A stretch of 64,000 nucleotides of DNA from positions 12,401,862 through 12,465,861 of the forward strand of contig CM065690.1 of NCBI GenBank assembly GCA_017654935.2, read 5' to 3'. Below are positions 33,506 through 46,138 of the stretch, one piece after another (positions within the stretch are counted from its first letter, which is position 1; each line of letters starts with the position of its first letter). The stretch is from Phymorhynchus buccinoides (lineage: Eukaryota; Mollusca; Gastropoda; Neogastropoda; Raphitomidae). The position numbers and the translations under genes are program-made. The notes under the pieces are model-generated. The model made no database searches. It was not told where the DNA came from and saw only the letters and a program-made list of their open reading frames with translations.

Positions 33506-33727
33506 TTGAGGGTCGTTAGCCTTGGAGGAGGCCGTCCAGTTGGCGGTGGTCTTCATGATGTGGGAGGGGTCCACCGCCGACTGCCGCCCATGGGGCTCCC
33601 CCACCCCACCACCGTTGACGATGGAGGAATAGGAGGCGGCCACTGCCGCCTGGAAGCCGCCGCTGCCCTGCTTCTTGGCGTTGCGCTCGCGGGGGTGGCC
33701 GTGGCTGTGGCGCGGCTTGGGCATGAA
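33506..33727 (-). CDS. FAM228B-like: FAM228-like exon 2
   Basis: The acceptor is ctgtgtgtgtcag and the donor gttagt, a weaker donor than the others. The 74-codon open frame starts FMPKPRHSHGHPRERNAKKQ and ends SSKANDPQ. Codon use is GC-rich at third positions, unlike the AT-rich surroundings. Residues 41-114 form a low-complexity, basic then Ala/Gly/Ser-rich N-terminal region with no recognised fold. An internal ATG at its second codon could serve as the start if exon 1 is wrong, giving a 342-residue protein. A short GGGGT repeat lies immediately 3' of the donor, at 33474-33495 on the plus strand. Confidence 0.75.
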
Positions 33728-33821
33728 CTGACACACACAGGCAAAGGCGTAGTTAACCCCTTGACTGCCAGAGAAAATTCAAGAAAAAAATCATTGGGTA
33801 AATCATGCCATGAAAAAGACA

Positions 33822-34158
33822 ACTTCTTCTTCTTCTTCTTCGATCCCTCAGACAGTTTCCTGTCAATAATGAGCGCAGATGCGTCATGCTGCCATTATGC
33901 GCCTAACTAAGAAATAGTTAGGCTCAGCAAGTCCGACTTCGGCTGGAGGAAATGTTTTTGAAAGTGTTTCGTGAAAAAAGGCAGGAGAATGGACCGGGTA
34001 AGGCAGAAATATAGTAGATGACAGTAAGCAAAGGGAAAAGGCAGAGTCAAAGAGAGTGACAGATTAGAGGAAGTTACAAGCACAGAACTTCCAGAAGGTG
34101 GGGGAACTATTTAAACAAAAGACCCCCCGGTATCCACACGGGGGGGGGGGGGGGGGGA
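33822..34158 (-). mobile_element. GAA-tailed SINE family F, inverted
   Basis: TTCTTCTTCTTCTTCG start and a poly-G-expanded GGGGG end at 34140-34157, flanked by AAGACAACT on both sides. It lies about 95 bp upstream of FAM228 exon 2 (transcript sense). Confidence 0.85.
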
Positions 34159-34378
34159 AGACAACTGACAGAGCCAATCTGGCAAAATGGTCTGGGGATA
34201 TTACTCTCTTGACTGTTAGAGAAAAAGCCAGCATATCAGGGTTATTCCTCTTCATCTGATGACGTCATCAGTGATGTCACCAGGTCAGTATGTGATATGT
34301 TGGCTAAGGGGTTAAGGGGGCACCATTTCGTCTTTTTTTTTGGTCCTACTGTATAACATTGAATTTTATGAAAACTAC

Positions 34379-34695
34379 TCCCCCCGTGGGGATACCGGGG
34401 GGGTCTTTTGTATAAATATTACCCCCACCTTCTAGAAGTTCTGTGCTTGTAACTTCCTCTAATCTGTCACTCTCTTTGATTCTGCCTTTTCCTTTTGCTT
34501 ACTGTCATCTACTATCTTTCTGCCTTACCGGTCCATTCTCCTGCCTTTTTTTTTCTCCACGAAACGCTTTCAAAAAACATTTCCTCCTCCAGCCGAAGTC
34601 GGACTTGCTGGGCCTAACTATTTCTTAGCATGACGCATCTGCGCTCATAATTGACAGGAAACTGTCTGAGCGATCGAAGAAGAAGAAGAAGAAGA
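34379..34695 (+). mobile_element. GAA-tailed SINE family F
   Basis: CCCCCGTGGGGATACCGGGG start, (GAA)n end, with ATGAAAACT / ATGAAAAACT flanks as probable target duplication. A hAT-like MITE (34715-34932) follows after 19 bp. Confidence 0.85.
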
Positions 34696-34714
34696 TGAAA
34701 AACTGCTGCTTTAT

Positions 34715-34932
34715 CAGGGCTCCCAATCGTCCCGCAAAACAAGGGGTCCCAGGGACTCCTTCACTTACAGCATAGAGGGTCCTAGAGGCGGGATAGAGGG
34801 TCCCAGTGGCATTGCGAATGCTAAAAAGAATTTTTCTAGTGCATCCCTGGGACCCTCTGCACATTCTTTTAAAGGGTCCTCTGGAATTCTAGTACTTCAT
34901 AGACCCCCAAATGGGGGTCCCTGGGAGCCCTG
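34715..34932. mobile_element. hAT-like MITE G with 6-bp duplication
   Basis: CAGGGCTCCCAATCGTCCCG to GGGAGCCCTG, flanked by CTTTAT (34709-34714, 34933-34938). Confidence 0.85.
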
Positions 34933-35624
34933 CTTTATTAAAAAAATCCTTTTACGACGTGAATCTTTTTTTGGGGTGATGCAACATTGATTCATCAACA
35001 GAATAAACGCATGTTTTAATCATAAACTTTTCAAAAAATATTTTGGTCACAGGGCAGGATGAAAAAAAGCTTTGTCAGCTTATTCTTTAAGTTTAACCCT
35101 CAAAAAAGATGATTTTGACTTGACTTGACATACACACACACACAGACAGGCCCGGGGGGGGGGGGGGGGGGTGGTGGGGGGAGCTGAATTATTAGGAATT
35201 TTTTCTCAATCACAATGTGTGAAAAATTAAACAAAAGAATACAAAAAACATGACCCTACATTTCAATTCCATTATACCAGAATATAGTTAACAAAACGGC
35301 AAAAGGTAAAAATTACATTCAAACACCAAAGCAGCACGGGTGAACTGAACAGACCAGAACACCCAATCAATGATTTTCAGGATGTGATATAATGAAACCC
35401 AAACACCCTTTATTTTCCTAACTTTGTTTGCCCAGTAAACACAATGTGTATGTGTGCAGGCCACAGTGGTTTGTCTGAGAAAGCAAAGGGTCACCGGTCA
35501 GCCAATACTTTAGTTTATGTAGTTTTCTTGGATACTGAAATTACAGTTTGTTACCCTCTCCTGGGGCAGTGGGTGGATGCCTCGTGCCTCCATACAGGGA
35601 GCTGGATGACCCCCCCCCCTCCAC

Positions 35625-35988
35625 GAGTCTCTCCCTGTGGGGGATACCAGGGGCGGGGGGGGGGGGGGGGGGGGGGGTCTTCTTTTTGTAAAAAAAATAG
35701 TTCCCCCCATCTTTCAGGAAGTTCTGTGCTTGTAACTTCCTCTAATCTGCCACTCTCTTTGACTCTCTGCCTTTTCCCTTTGCTTTCTATCATCTACTAT
35801 CTTTCTGACCTATTTTATTGGCTTTATACACATCATTCTCCTGCCTTTTTTTAAAATAAAAAATCTTCCAAATAATTTTTCCTCCTTTGAGCTCCTCCGG
35901 AAACCAGTGAAAACTGAAAACGGACACATACACGTACTGATACTTACCCATTATGGCCTTTTGGCCTGGGAAGGTCAGAAGAAGAAGA
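35625..35988 (+). mobile_element. GAA-tailed SINE F, alternative 3' module
   Basis: CTCCCTGTGGGGGATACC start with an internal poly-G run (35656-35677), and second-type 3' half ending GGTCAGAAGAAGAAG. In the FAM228 intron between exons 1 and 2. Confidence 0.8.
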
Positions 35989-36239
35989 TAAAACACAATA
36001 TGAGCAGGCCACAGTGGTTCATCTGAGAACTTGCAAAGGGTAAGCCAACATTTTACATGGATACAGTTTACACAGATTTCCTGGATACTGAAATCACACA
36101 GTTTTGTTACCCCCCTTCAAGCTTCTCCCCTCAATTTCCTGAAGTCCCTCCGGATCTACAGTGGGACCTCCCTATTAAGACCTTCTTATTATTATTCCTT
36201 TAACCATCCGCCTTCGTCGTGTTGAAGATAAGGAGGGCT

Positions 36240-36545
36240 CTTCGCATACGCTTAGCTAAAGCAAAGACTGTATACGGGGAAGATAAGCATCCGGTCTCTT
36301 TTCCCTATATGAGTAGTGAGGACAGAAACACTGGTTATGTCCCTTTGAAACAGTACACATTTTACACATCGATAGGCCAGTTGAATTCTCCGTTCAAGTT
36401 CCAGTCTGAGTTTTTGGATAGCCTCCACTGTGAAAAGTGTACTGTCCCCACTAACGATAACTCTATCACTGTATCAGCCCGGTTCGCCGAGCTCTTAAGT
36501 AATCCATCTTACCCTTTTAGAATATCTTTGGTTAAAGTCATGTCA
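36240..36545 (+). repeat. Dispersed repeat Q, copy 1
   Basis: Shares TTCCCTATATGAGTAGTGAG, GACAGAAACACTGGTTATGT, ACTAACGATAACTCTATCA and AAGTAATCCATCTTACCCTT with 60960-61205 inverted. Partly open reading frame; origin unknown. Confidence 0.75.
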
Positions 36546-36929
36546 GGGTAGAGGGTCACATCAGGCTTGATTTTATGTCACGTCCAGGGTGTGATGAGTC
36601 TTTTGTTGGCAGAAGGGTGGCTGGGTGAGGAGGGGGGGGGGGGACTAGTGGCAGACTGGGGAGGCGAAGAGAACAGTAAGGGGATGAAATGGGAGGGACA
36701 TGAGGAGGGGGTAGAAGAGGGGGGAGGGGGGAGAGGGGAGTATTAAGACTCCCTCTGCTCTAGTCTAAGATTATATTTGACCCTCCCCCCCAAAAGAAAA
36801 TGTCACCGATATTTCCACTCTTCATATCTGGACTATTGAGTGTCCAACTCCCTATCAAGCCCCAGGGATCAATCTTGTCACAGGACATCATAGGTCCTTT
36901 GGCCAGTTCAAGGAAAATATAATAGGTCA

Positions 36930-37383
36930 TCATATAGTAAAAAGCCAAGTGTCCGGGTGTGTGTGTGTCTGTCTGTCTGTCTGAAACACAAAACGGGCCT
37001 TATAATTCCGCCGTTTTTTGATCGAATCGATTCAAATTTGCTGTGAGCCCTAACGGGGCGATGGCAACGGCAACCGAGGCGGCCGTGTCATTTGCGCGGT
37101 TTGGCAAATGCGCGAAATGCGTATCCGCCGGCCTCTCGGCGCCCGTATCTCCGTTGTTTCTGGACCGATTGCCTTCGAATTTGGCAGGAAGATGACAGGG
37201 GATGGTGACTATCCGTGTACCAAACTGGAAGCGAATCGGTTCAGAAACGCGCGCGCTATATGACTCCGCCGTTTCTTAACCGAATCGCTTCAAATTTGCT
37301 GTACTCGGCGTTACCAGTACTTGGCGTTACCGTTACTAGGCGTTAACGTTACTAGGCGTTACTGGTACTCGGCGTTGCGCTAG
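36930..37383 (+). mobile_element. Candidate non-autonomous Helitron
   Basis: Begins TCATATAGTAAAAAGCC after A and ends GGCGTTGCGCTAG before T, consistent with Helitron TC...CTAG ends and A/T insertion. It is GC-richer than its surroundings and has GGCGTTAC-type repeats near the 3' end. The terminal hairpin is weak (GCG-TTG-CGC). No Rep/helicase. Confidence 0.4.
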
Positions 37384-38124
37384 TTTTTATAAAACGACAA
37401 GTCAACATAAAATTTAAAAAAAGAAATACAACTTGAGCGCAAAAAAACCTGTTTTCTAGGACACTATGTTGCAATCAATCACATAGTTTCACAGACTGTA
37501 TACATGTTCAAAGAACGACATGAGAAAATGTTGTTGTTATTTTTTTGTTTTGCATGAGAAAAGTTAGTATACAGTACTATGTAATGTGATGCAGCGCACA
37601 TCAACATCCTTAAAGTTGCTGACAGACATGAAGTAAACATAGCAAGTCATATGACCTCTTGCCTGCAAAAACAATAGGTCATTTCAAAATTGTATCAGTC
37701 AATGACTGATGACCGGTGCTAAGAATAATCCCTGAAGCCCTCTCCATGTTATTATGACATTTGGCCGATTTTTGAAGTCTTAATTAATAGGGAGATTTCA
37801 CTGTATATTAATTACATCACACACCATTCAATACTGCTCCCGGAAGTCATCTGGGATCAGATTTTTCAGTTACATGAATTTAGCAAAAGTTTTTATTATT
37901 ATTTTTTATTGTATTACTAGATGGTTTAAGGTTTGGGTTAGGGATAGGGTTTAAGTTAGTGACGTATTAGTACCTAGGCTCAGTGTAGTATCAGTTTGAA
38001 AGGTTAAAAAAATACAAGTTCTAAACATTCACTGAAAACTTAACCTTGTCACGTTGACCAACGTCATTTTCCATAATGGTCAATTATATGCCCCCCCCCC
38101 CCCCCCCACCTCCCCCAAAAAAAT

Positions 38125-38230
38125 AATTGGGTAGGCGCTGCACTTGCGGAGACGCGCTCTCCTGGGGGAGAGCAGCCTGAATTTCATAGAGATAAGTCTC
38201 TGTGACTAGAAATAGAATATACCAAATTTA
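38125..38230 (+). mobile_element. SINE A 3' fragment
   Basis: GGGTAGGCGCTGCACTTGCG, GACGCGCTCTCC, GAATTTCATAGAGATAAGTC and TAGAATATACCAAA match the 3' domain at 28410-28496 inverted. Confidence 0.75.
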
Positions 38231-38237
38231 CCACGTA

Positions 38238-38396
38238 CAGTGGTACCTCCCTTATAAGACCTTCAAAAATCATCCAAAACGAGGTCTTATAAGGGAGGGG
38301 TCTTATAAGGGAGGTAATTTTAATACTTACAAAGAAGGGCAATGTCTTAGAGAAGTAGGTCTTATAATGGGAGGTCTTATAAGGGAGGTTCCACTG
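38238..38396. mobile_element. Tigger-like MITE I, short copy
   Basis: 159 bp, CAGTGGTACCTCCCTTATAA to TAAGGGAGGTTCCACTG with TA flanks. Interior AATACTTACAAAGAAGGGCA and TGTCTTAGAGAAGTAGGTCT define the family body. Confidence 0.9.
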
Positions 38397-38899
38397 TACA
38401 GTATCTGGAGGACTTTCAGTAGCAGTACTTACTGAATAATACATCTGTTATTACATCCGTGCCCCCCCCCCCCCCCCCCCCCCCCCCCACCCTCACTTAT
38501 TTGCTTTGTGGATCTTGTTCTTCTTCTTCATTGATTGCTCTGTCAGTTTCCTGTCATTTAATGAGCGCAGATGTGTCATGCTTGCTTGCCTCCGTTTCAA
38601 TGCTGTCCATTCATCTAGTCCTGCCTACCTCTCTGATCTCGTTCACCTGTACTCACCCTCCAGGTCAGGAGGAGGGTGAATGCAGCACATGCTACAACAA
38701 AAAAATGGGCTCTTCTTCCAGCCATAAGGCAGCCCTGTTCGCATCATAGATAAAAGATAGAACTGAGAGTAGAAAGCCTCTTATACTATAAGATGTGGCC
38801 AAGCAGATGCTACACACAGCTGATACATAATTCATTCTGATCCATTGATCTGGACTTGGATATATACTGCGGTGTGTGTGTCACTGTATACATGTGACT

Positions 38900-38935
<36 letters not shown>

Positions 38936-39079
38936 ACTGTATGTGTGTGTGTGTGTGTGTGCATGCATGCGTGAGTGTGTCTGTGAGTGTGTTCTTTTTC
39001 CATTTAGTTGCCAAAGTCATCTTTGACCATTATTGCGACCGAAAAGGGCGAAGAGGTTGAAAAAGAGAAAAACAAAAAG

Positions 39080-39096
39080 AGAGAGAGAGAGAGAGC

Positions 39097-39160
<64 letters not shown>
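39080..39160. repeat. (GA)n microsatellite
   Basis: GA repeat interrupted at 39096-39102; (GT)n tracts lie just upstream at 38902-38961. Confidence 0.95.
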
Positions 39161-39163
<3 letters not shown>

Positions 39164-39209
39164 GGTGGGTAGACAGCCAGACAACCGTCCAGACAAGGAC
39201 CGCTCAGCG

Positions 39210-39800
39210 GTACCCAGCATGAATTGATGCCAGCCCAACCACTGCCTACCCCAGGCTCTGGCGTTTGTTTAGTGCTCTGCCAGCAGCCTTCTAAAGAAGG
39301 CTTTGGCAGAAGAGGCCTGGACGGTTTCTGGAAGCAGGGCGTTCCATTCTCTGATGGCGCGGGGGAAGAAGGAGGCGCTGTGCTGCCGGGTGCGGCAGGG
39401 GGTCCTGCTGAACTGCTCGCTGTGTCCTCTTCTTGCCCTTGCAGCTAAGGGCTGCAGATCTCCGTGCCTGACATGGAGCTGACCTTTCAGGATTTTGTAG
39501 AAGATCGTGAGTCTTGTGGCGGCTCTTCGTTTCTGCAGTGTGGGCTAGATGTGGGATGGTAATCGCTCATGATGAAGCGTGCTGCTCTTCGCTGGACCTT
39601 TTCAATGTCGTTGATGTTATTCTGGGCAATGGGATCCCACACACTAGAGGCATGCTCAAGGTGGGGACGGACGAGAGTTTTGTACGTAGGCCTGTTCCTT
39701 AATGTATCTCTGGTTGGTCTTGAGGGCCCTTCTGATGAAGCTGAGGGTGTTGGCTTAGCCCACAACGGTGTTGATGTGGGTGTCCCACTTTCCATCATCC
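39210..39800 (-). mobile_element. Non-LTR retrotransposon fragment (RT C-terminal part)
   Basis: The minus strand encodes RPTYKTLVRPHLEHASSVWD, IEKVQRRAARFIMSDY and, after a frameshift, REWNALLPETVQASSAKAFF. The L-V-R-P-x-L-E-x-A-S-x-V-W-D and V-Q-R-R-A-A-R motifs mark the region after the RT domain in jockey/CR1-type ORFs. Frameshifted and truncated. Confidence 0.85.
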
Positions 39801-40163
39801 TGCAGCGTGACTCCTAGGTACTTGCTACTTGTGTACACATGCCTGTATGCATTATGCATGCATGTAAGTTTTTTGAAACTTTTAATTTATTTTTATGTAA
39901 GACACATAACAAATTTCTTTGTTGTTATTAATATTAGATTTAATTTTAATGCCAAGAAATTGGAAAAGATTAACATCACCACCATCACCACTCATAACAA
40001 TGATATCATCATCATTATCGATATATCGTCATGTAAAAATCATAACATCAGCAACAACAGATTTGTGTGTGTGAGGGTTGAAGGGGTACACCACACACAC
40101 ATGTAGACACACACATACATACACACACACACACACATATACGCGCACACACACAAACCTTAC

Positions 40164-40287
40164 AGTGGTTTTGTTGGGCAGATCGCTTGAAAATGAATCA
40201 GTGCTCTGCAACTCTTCTATACCATCTGGGTTGTGAACATGCACGCTCCCACTCAGGCTTTTCACACACAGAAGCGAGCTCATGGTG
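40164..40287 (-). CDS. FAM228B-like: FAM228-like exon 1 (candidate start exon)
   Basis: On the minus strand a pyrimidine-leaning tract ending TCATCAG is followed by CACCATGAGC, a strong Kozak context. An open frame of exactly 40 codons then ends at ACT|gtaagg. The peptide starts MSSLLCVKSL and ends SSDLPNKTT. It has ordinary amino-acid composition, unlike the dinucleotide-repeat frames around it, and its phase-0 end fits the phase-0 start of the 33.7-kb exon. The four bases before the ATG would be 5' UTR, implying at least one further noncoding exon upstream. I know of no family match for this N-terminus, so the call rests on splice signals, Kozak context and phase. RNA evidence could move it. 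Confidence 0.5.
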
Positions 40288-40299
40288 CTGATGACAATG

Positions 40300-41141
40300 A
40301 CTAGGTCTAGAATACTCAATTACTTTTGACAAAGAATTAATTAGAACTGAATTAGATGACCACTTAATGAAGTTATTTTTTTCACTAAAGAGATTGTGTT
40401 CTGAACTTCCTAAAGCGTCAGCCTTCGAGGACAGGAAAATAAGGAAAATCACAAGTTCAAAACTGAAATCAGCCCTGCAAAAACATAAGGCAAGCTAGCC
40501 AGCTGATCAGATCAGATGCTAAGCTTGCTCAGTCAGGCTAAGCAAGTACTGTCACCGGCATAATAACTTGGCCTACTACTTTTTGACATGAGCAGTCTAC
40601 ATCGCGCAAAAAGACGTCACCTGGACACCTAAAGCTGGGTCCCCGAGTAAAAATTAACGCCGATATTTGTCTGAAATAGTTTGAAGGCTCTACCACTGCT
40701 CTTAAACGGTCATAGCCCCTGATGTTGAAGGCGTGGAAGTGAGCATTTTAAATGATTTGGCAGGCAGTTCGTTTTCGGATCTGCCTTGGTAACCAGGGGA
40801 CCTCACTCTGCCGAGTTTGTTGCAAACGCGGTACAGGGGAGATAACACGATTGTATGTTTGCATTGGAGACACACAAGTCCGGACTGACTCTAGAGACAA
40901 AATAATAACAAAAAGGTAATAAAGTGAAGATAAGTATGTTTTTAATTTCACGCCCAATCTATATGCTATTTACTGATTATTGAAGATTTGCTATGTACAT
41001 TTGACCTTTTCACAAAATTCTTTGTTGTTTCTTTTCAGTAAATAATAATTCACCCTGACACAGGGCCTGAGCCGGGTGAGGTTGATGACTGACACATACG
41101 TGACATAGTATGTGACATACACATTTGTATTAACACACACA

Positions 41142-41185
<44 letters not shown>
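40300..41185. other. Stretch upstream of the candidate FAM228 exon 1
   Basis: Mostly unique sequence up to a CA tract at 41130-41186. No further exon could be supported. Confidence 0.4.
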
Positions 41186-41186
<1 letters not shown>

Positions 41187-41187
<1 letters not shown>

Positions 41188-41402
41188 AGGACTCACAGGG
41201 ACCAACATTTGGGGGTCTATGAAGTACTAAAATTATAAAGGACCCTTTAAAAGAATGTGCAGGGGGTCCCAGGGATGCACTAGAAAAATTCTTTTTTGGC
41301 ATTCGCAATGCCACTGGGACCCTCTATCCCGCCTCTAGGTCCCTCTATACTGTAAGTGAAGGAGTCCCTGAGACTCCTTGTTTTGCCAGACGATTGGGAG
41401 CC

Positions 41403-41440
<38 letters not shown>

Positions 41441-41782
41441 ACACACACACATTAGTGTGTGTGTGCATGCCGGCAAACACACACACACTTGCAGATGCAC
41501 GCACACACACACACACATTCAGCTCCTCTCTCTCTCTCCCCCCCCCTCTCTCTCTCTCTCTCTCTCATCTCCCCCCTCCCCCTCCCTTCTCCCCCCTCCC
41601 CCCTCCCCACTATTATCAAGGACCCCTTTAAAAGAATGTGCAGGGGGTCCCAGGGATGCATTAGAAAAAATATTTTTAGCATTCGCAATGCCACTGGGAC
41701 CCTCTATCCTGCCTCTAGGACCCTCTATGCTGTAAGTGAAGGAGTCCCTGGGACCCATTGTTTTGCCGGACGATTGGGAGCC

Positions 41783-41822
<40 letters not shown>

Positions 41823-41840
41823 TCAGCCTCTCTCTCTCTC

Positions 41841-41871
<31 letters not shown>

Positions 41872-42181
41872 ATCTCCCCCCTCTCCTCCTCTCTCCCCCC
41901 CTCCCCCCTCCCCACTATTATCAAGGACCCTCTAAAAGAATGTGCAGGGGGTCCCAGGGATGCATTAGAAAAAATATTTTTAGCATTCGCAATGCCACTG
42001 GGACCCTCTATCCTGCCTCTAGGACCCTCTATACTGTAAGTGAAGGAGTCCCTGGGACCCCTTGTTTTGCGGGACGATTGGGAGCCCTGCACACACACAC
42101 ACACACACACACAGAGTAGTGTGTGTGTGCGCGCCAGCATACACACACATACTTGCAGATGTGCGCACACACACACACATT

Positions 42182-42263
<82 letters not shown>

Positions 42264-42360
42264 CCCCCCTCCCTTTTCCCCCCTCCCCCTCCCCCCTCCC
42301 CCTCCCCCCCCCCCCCTCCCTTCCTTGGTCAATGCTATGGCCGGGTTCACATTAGACGCG
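41187..42360. repeat. Composite tandem array of MITE G, CA and CT/C-rich tracts
   Basis: Three rounds of an inverted MITE G (41187-41405, then truncated 41618-41786 and 41923-42089), each followed by (CA)n, then a CT-rich and C-rich tract and CCCCACTATTATCAAGGACC. Two rounds also carry a TAGTGTGTGTGTGC...CACTTGCAGATG block. The period is about 310 bp, so the unit spread by segmental tandem duplication after MITE insertion. Confidence 0.85.
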
Positions 42361-42960
42361 TACAAGTCAGTTCCATACGGAAAACCCTAAATAAGTGGGA
42401 AGAAAGAAGGATAAAAGTTTACGCACGCGCAAATCTTTTCCCTTCTTTTTTTCACTTATTTATGGATTGCGCACAATGCAATGGGTATTGTGTGTGTGGT
42501 GGTTGTTTTGTATCCCCTGTCACAAAACAGGCCCTTCATTGTGGAACAAAGTGCCATTTATTCCAAGCCTGTGATTTGTACACATAGTTGCTGTACACGG
42601 GCCATAATGTCTACAACAACGGGAGTGGTGTGAGATCAGAATGATCACTTACATATATATGTGTTTACTTTTGTCTGACACTTGTCTTAATGTGTAATGT
42701 ACATTATGTTCTTATCTTCTCTGAACAAAAAAGGCTTTATGTAAGGTTTATTTCATTGTATGTTGTACTCTTAAAAAAAAGACAAAGTTTTGAATTGTGT
42801 TTCCTTATAAACTAAAAGGAAATAGCAGGCTAAAGGCTAATTCATAAAGCCTATGTGCCATATATGATATGATCTGACATAAACATAGATCTATGCGAGC
42901 ATTATGTGCCAGCATGCACATGGATACACAACACACATACACACATGTGTGCATGCATGC
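42361..42960. other. Unassigned stretch
   Basis: No shared repeat or coding pattern seen; a TTTGTCTGACACTTGTC region at about 42670 has no partner. Confidence 0.4.
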
Positions 42961-44065
<1,105 letters not shown>

Positions 44066-44139
44066 CACTAAATGCTTGCCCACATTCCAGCTAGTTCATA
44101 CAAATACAGGTACATGCATGGCCATGTAGAAATTGTTTT

Positions 44140-45755
44140 GATAGATCAAAAGGATTTAAAAAAAAAAGAGTCCTCATTAAAAAGAAAAAGAAAAAGAACT
44201 TCCCAAGTGATAAGAGCCGTATTTGCTTGCCCTACATAATATATAATGCTGCGGTGTATTTAGTGACACTGTATTAAACTCTGTTGACATTACTCTTTCC
44301 TACGAGATTAGTGGGTTTTTTGGCTCACTCGTGTTAACGTAAGTTAACACAAAGTGAGTAGAGTATGATAGTTGTTCGGTTGTGAGTCTGTGTGTTCGTG
44401 TGTGTGTGTGTGTGTGTGTGTGCGTGTGCGTGTATGTGTGTGTTGCGTCCATGGTCTAATCTCCAAACTTTAACGTTGGCATTTTCTCGGGAAATAGAAG
44501 GCATACATTGTTCAAACTTTGCACACACATAGATGTCTATGCAAGCTTTCAAACAATAATAATTCGAATAATTAAATACTTAAAACAACACTGTAAACAG
44601 ATAACAAACAGATGACATTTTAGATTAGTGGGTTAGAAAGTATTCAACAGGCAACATGAGTTAAGAAATTCATCAACACTGAAAGCCTCGATAGCTCATT
44701 GGTAGAGTGTCTGTCTGTCATGCCAATGGTTCCGGGTCTGATTCTCGGCATGGATATTTTTTATTTTTTATTTTATTTTTAAAGTTGTATCCTTTAACAA
44801 TAGTTTAATTTGTACTTCAAAATATTATTGGCAATCTTGTACTTTAGACACCCCCCTCAATCTTTGTTTGCTGTTGTCCCACATGCTCCTGTTCGAGTGA
44901 GCCTTGAAGGCTTTGCTTCTTGTTTTTTTTTATGGAATGTCTCTGAAGATCGACCAATTGGCTCTCCTCAGATAGTTAGGTTCTTCCTAGATGTTACGAC
45001 GGAATGTACATACTGAAGAAAGCTTGCTTTTCTCACGTGACGATTGTCAAGTCTTCATATAGCAGGCAGTGCGGATTGAATGTATTGAAGTAGACTGGGT
45101 TTTTTTCCCTCTCAGATTCTTTAGTTTTCTTTGAAAATGATTATGCAGGTCTTCAACTGTTGTTTGGCTCTTCTGGAGTTGTACTGAAATACACTGTTTG
45201 TGTGTGTGTGGATTCATAGTTTGGCTTTGTGTGTGTGTGTGTTGGGTTTTTTTATACAGGAAAAAATCATGGAAGTGCTTTTGGCTTTTCTTTGATTAGC
45301 TGTATGGAATGTATTCTTCAAATACACTGGCTTCGGTTGGATTCATAGTTTGTTTTTCGTTGTGTTTTTTATAGAAAATTATTACAGAATCTTCTAAAGT
45401 GCATTAGCTTTTTCTTAGATTTTCAGATCTTTGATATAGATATAGATATAACGGGTAGTGAAGCGTTGTGACTGTAAGTGTGCCTTTTTCTTAAATTGCT
45501 GTGGGTTTTTTTTCATAGAAAATAATTATTATTACGGAATCTTCTAAAGTGCACTACATAGCTGTTTCTTAGATTTTCAGGTTTTTCATATATATATAGA
45601 GAGATATAACGGGTAGTGAAGCGTTGCTCCTTTTCCTTTAATTGCTGGGTGTGGTTTTTTAAAATTATAGATAAGTACTGGTTGTATGTTACCCAATTAC
45701 ATGCGGCTTTAAGTCAATGTCCTTGAAGCGCACTTAACTGGCCTTTTCTTTGACT
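44140..45755. other. AT-rich stretch with internal duplication
   Basis: Contains the tRNA-like sequence at 44684, a GT tract at 44396-44450, and a local repeat GGAATCTTCTAAAGTGCA with GATATAACGGGTAGTGAAGC at 45384-45480 and 45535-45630. No gene seen. Confidence 0.5.
44684..44753 (+). pseudogene. tRNA-like sequence (tRNA pseudogene or SINE head)
   Basis: The segment contains an A-box-like TAGCTCATTGGTAGAG and a degenerate B box GGTTCCGGGTCTGATTC with a cloverleaf-like spacing. The acceptor ends GCCTCGA and CTCGGCATGG pair imperfectly. It is followed by a T-rich tract. The B box departs from GGTTCRANYCC, so it is probably not a working tRNA gene. No matching body was found elsewhere in the window. 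Confidence 0.45.
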
Positions 45756-45772
45756 AGCTGTTAAGTACTGGT

Positions 45773-46138
45773 TGTATAGTACCCAACAATGTGCGCCTGT
45801 CTATGTCCTTTAACTATGGTTGTATAGTACCCAACAATGTGCGCCTGTCTATGTCCTTTAACTATGGTTGTATATTACCCAACAATGTGCGCCTGTCTAT
45901 GTCCTTTAACTATGGTTGTATATTACCCAACAATGTGCGCCTGTCTATGTCCTTTAACTATTATTACCCAACAATGTGCGCCTGTCTATGTCCTTTAACT
46001 ATGGTTGTATATTACCCAACAATGTGCGCCTGTCTATGTCCTTTAACTATGGTTGTATATTACCCAACAATGTGCGCCTGTCTATGAACTTTAACTATTA
46101 TTACCCAACAATGTGCGCCTGTCTATGTCCTTTAACTA
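45773..46138. repeat. 48-bp tandem repeat
   Basis: About eight units of ACCCAACAATGTGCGCCTGT, CTATGTCCTTTAACTATGGT and TGTATATT; two units are shortened to 39 bp. 48 is a multiple of three, so an open frame runs through it without meaning. Confidence 0.95.

Larger units (their letters stand above)
36159..37803. mobile_element. Long Tigger-like element (1.65 kb) carrying other sequences
   Basis: Ends CAGTGGGACCTCCCTATTAA and TTAATAGGGAGATTTCACTG, with TA flanks (36157-36158, 37804-37805), resembling family I TIRs. Inside are a repeat Q copy (36240-36545), G-rich sequence (36630-36740), a candidate Helitron (36930-37383) and unassigned DNA. An open frame of 110 codons at 36219-36551 lies mostly in repeat Q and has no recognised relative. 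Confidence 0.6.

Noticed and set aside
33476..33910. 144-residue plus-strand frame rich in Gly and Ala
   Set aside because: Antisense of FAM228 exon 2 running into an inverted SINE F.
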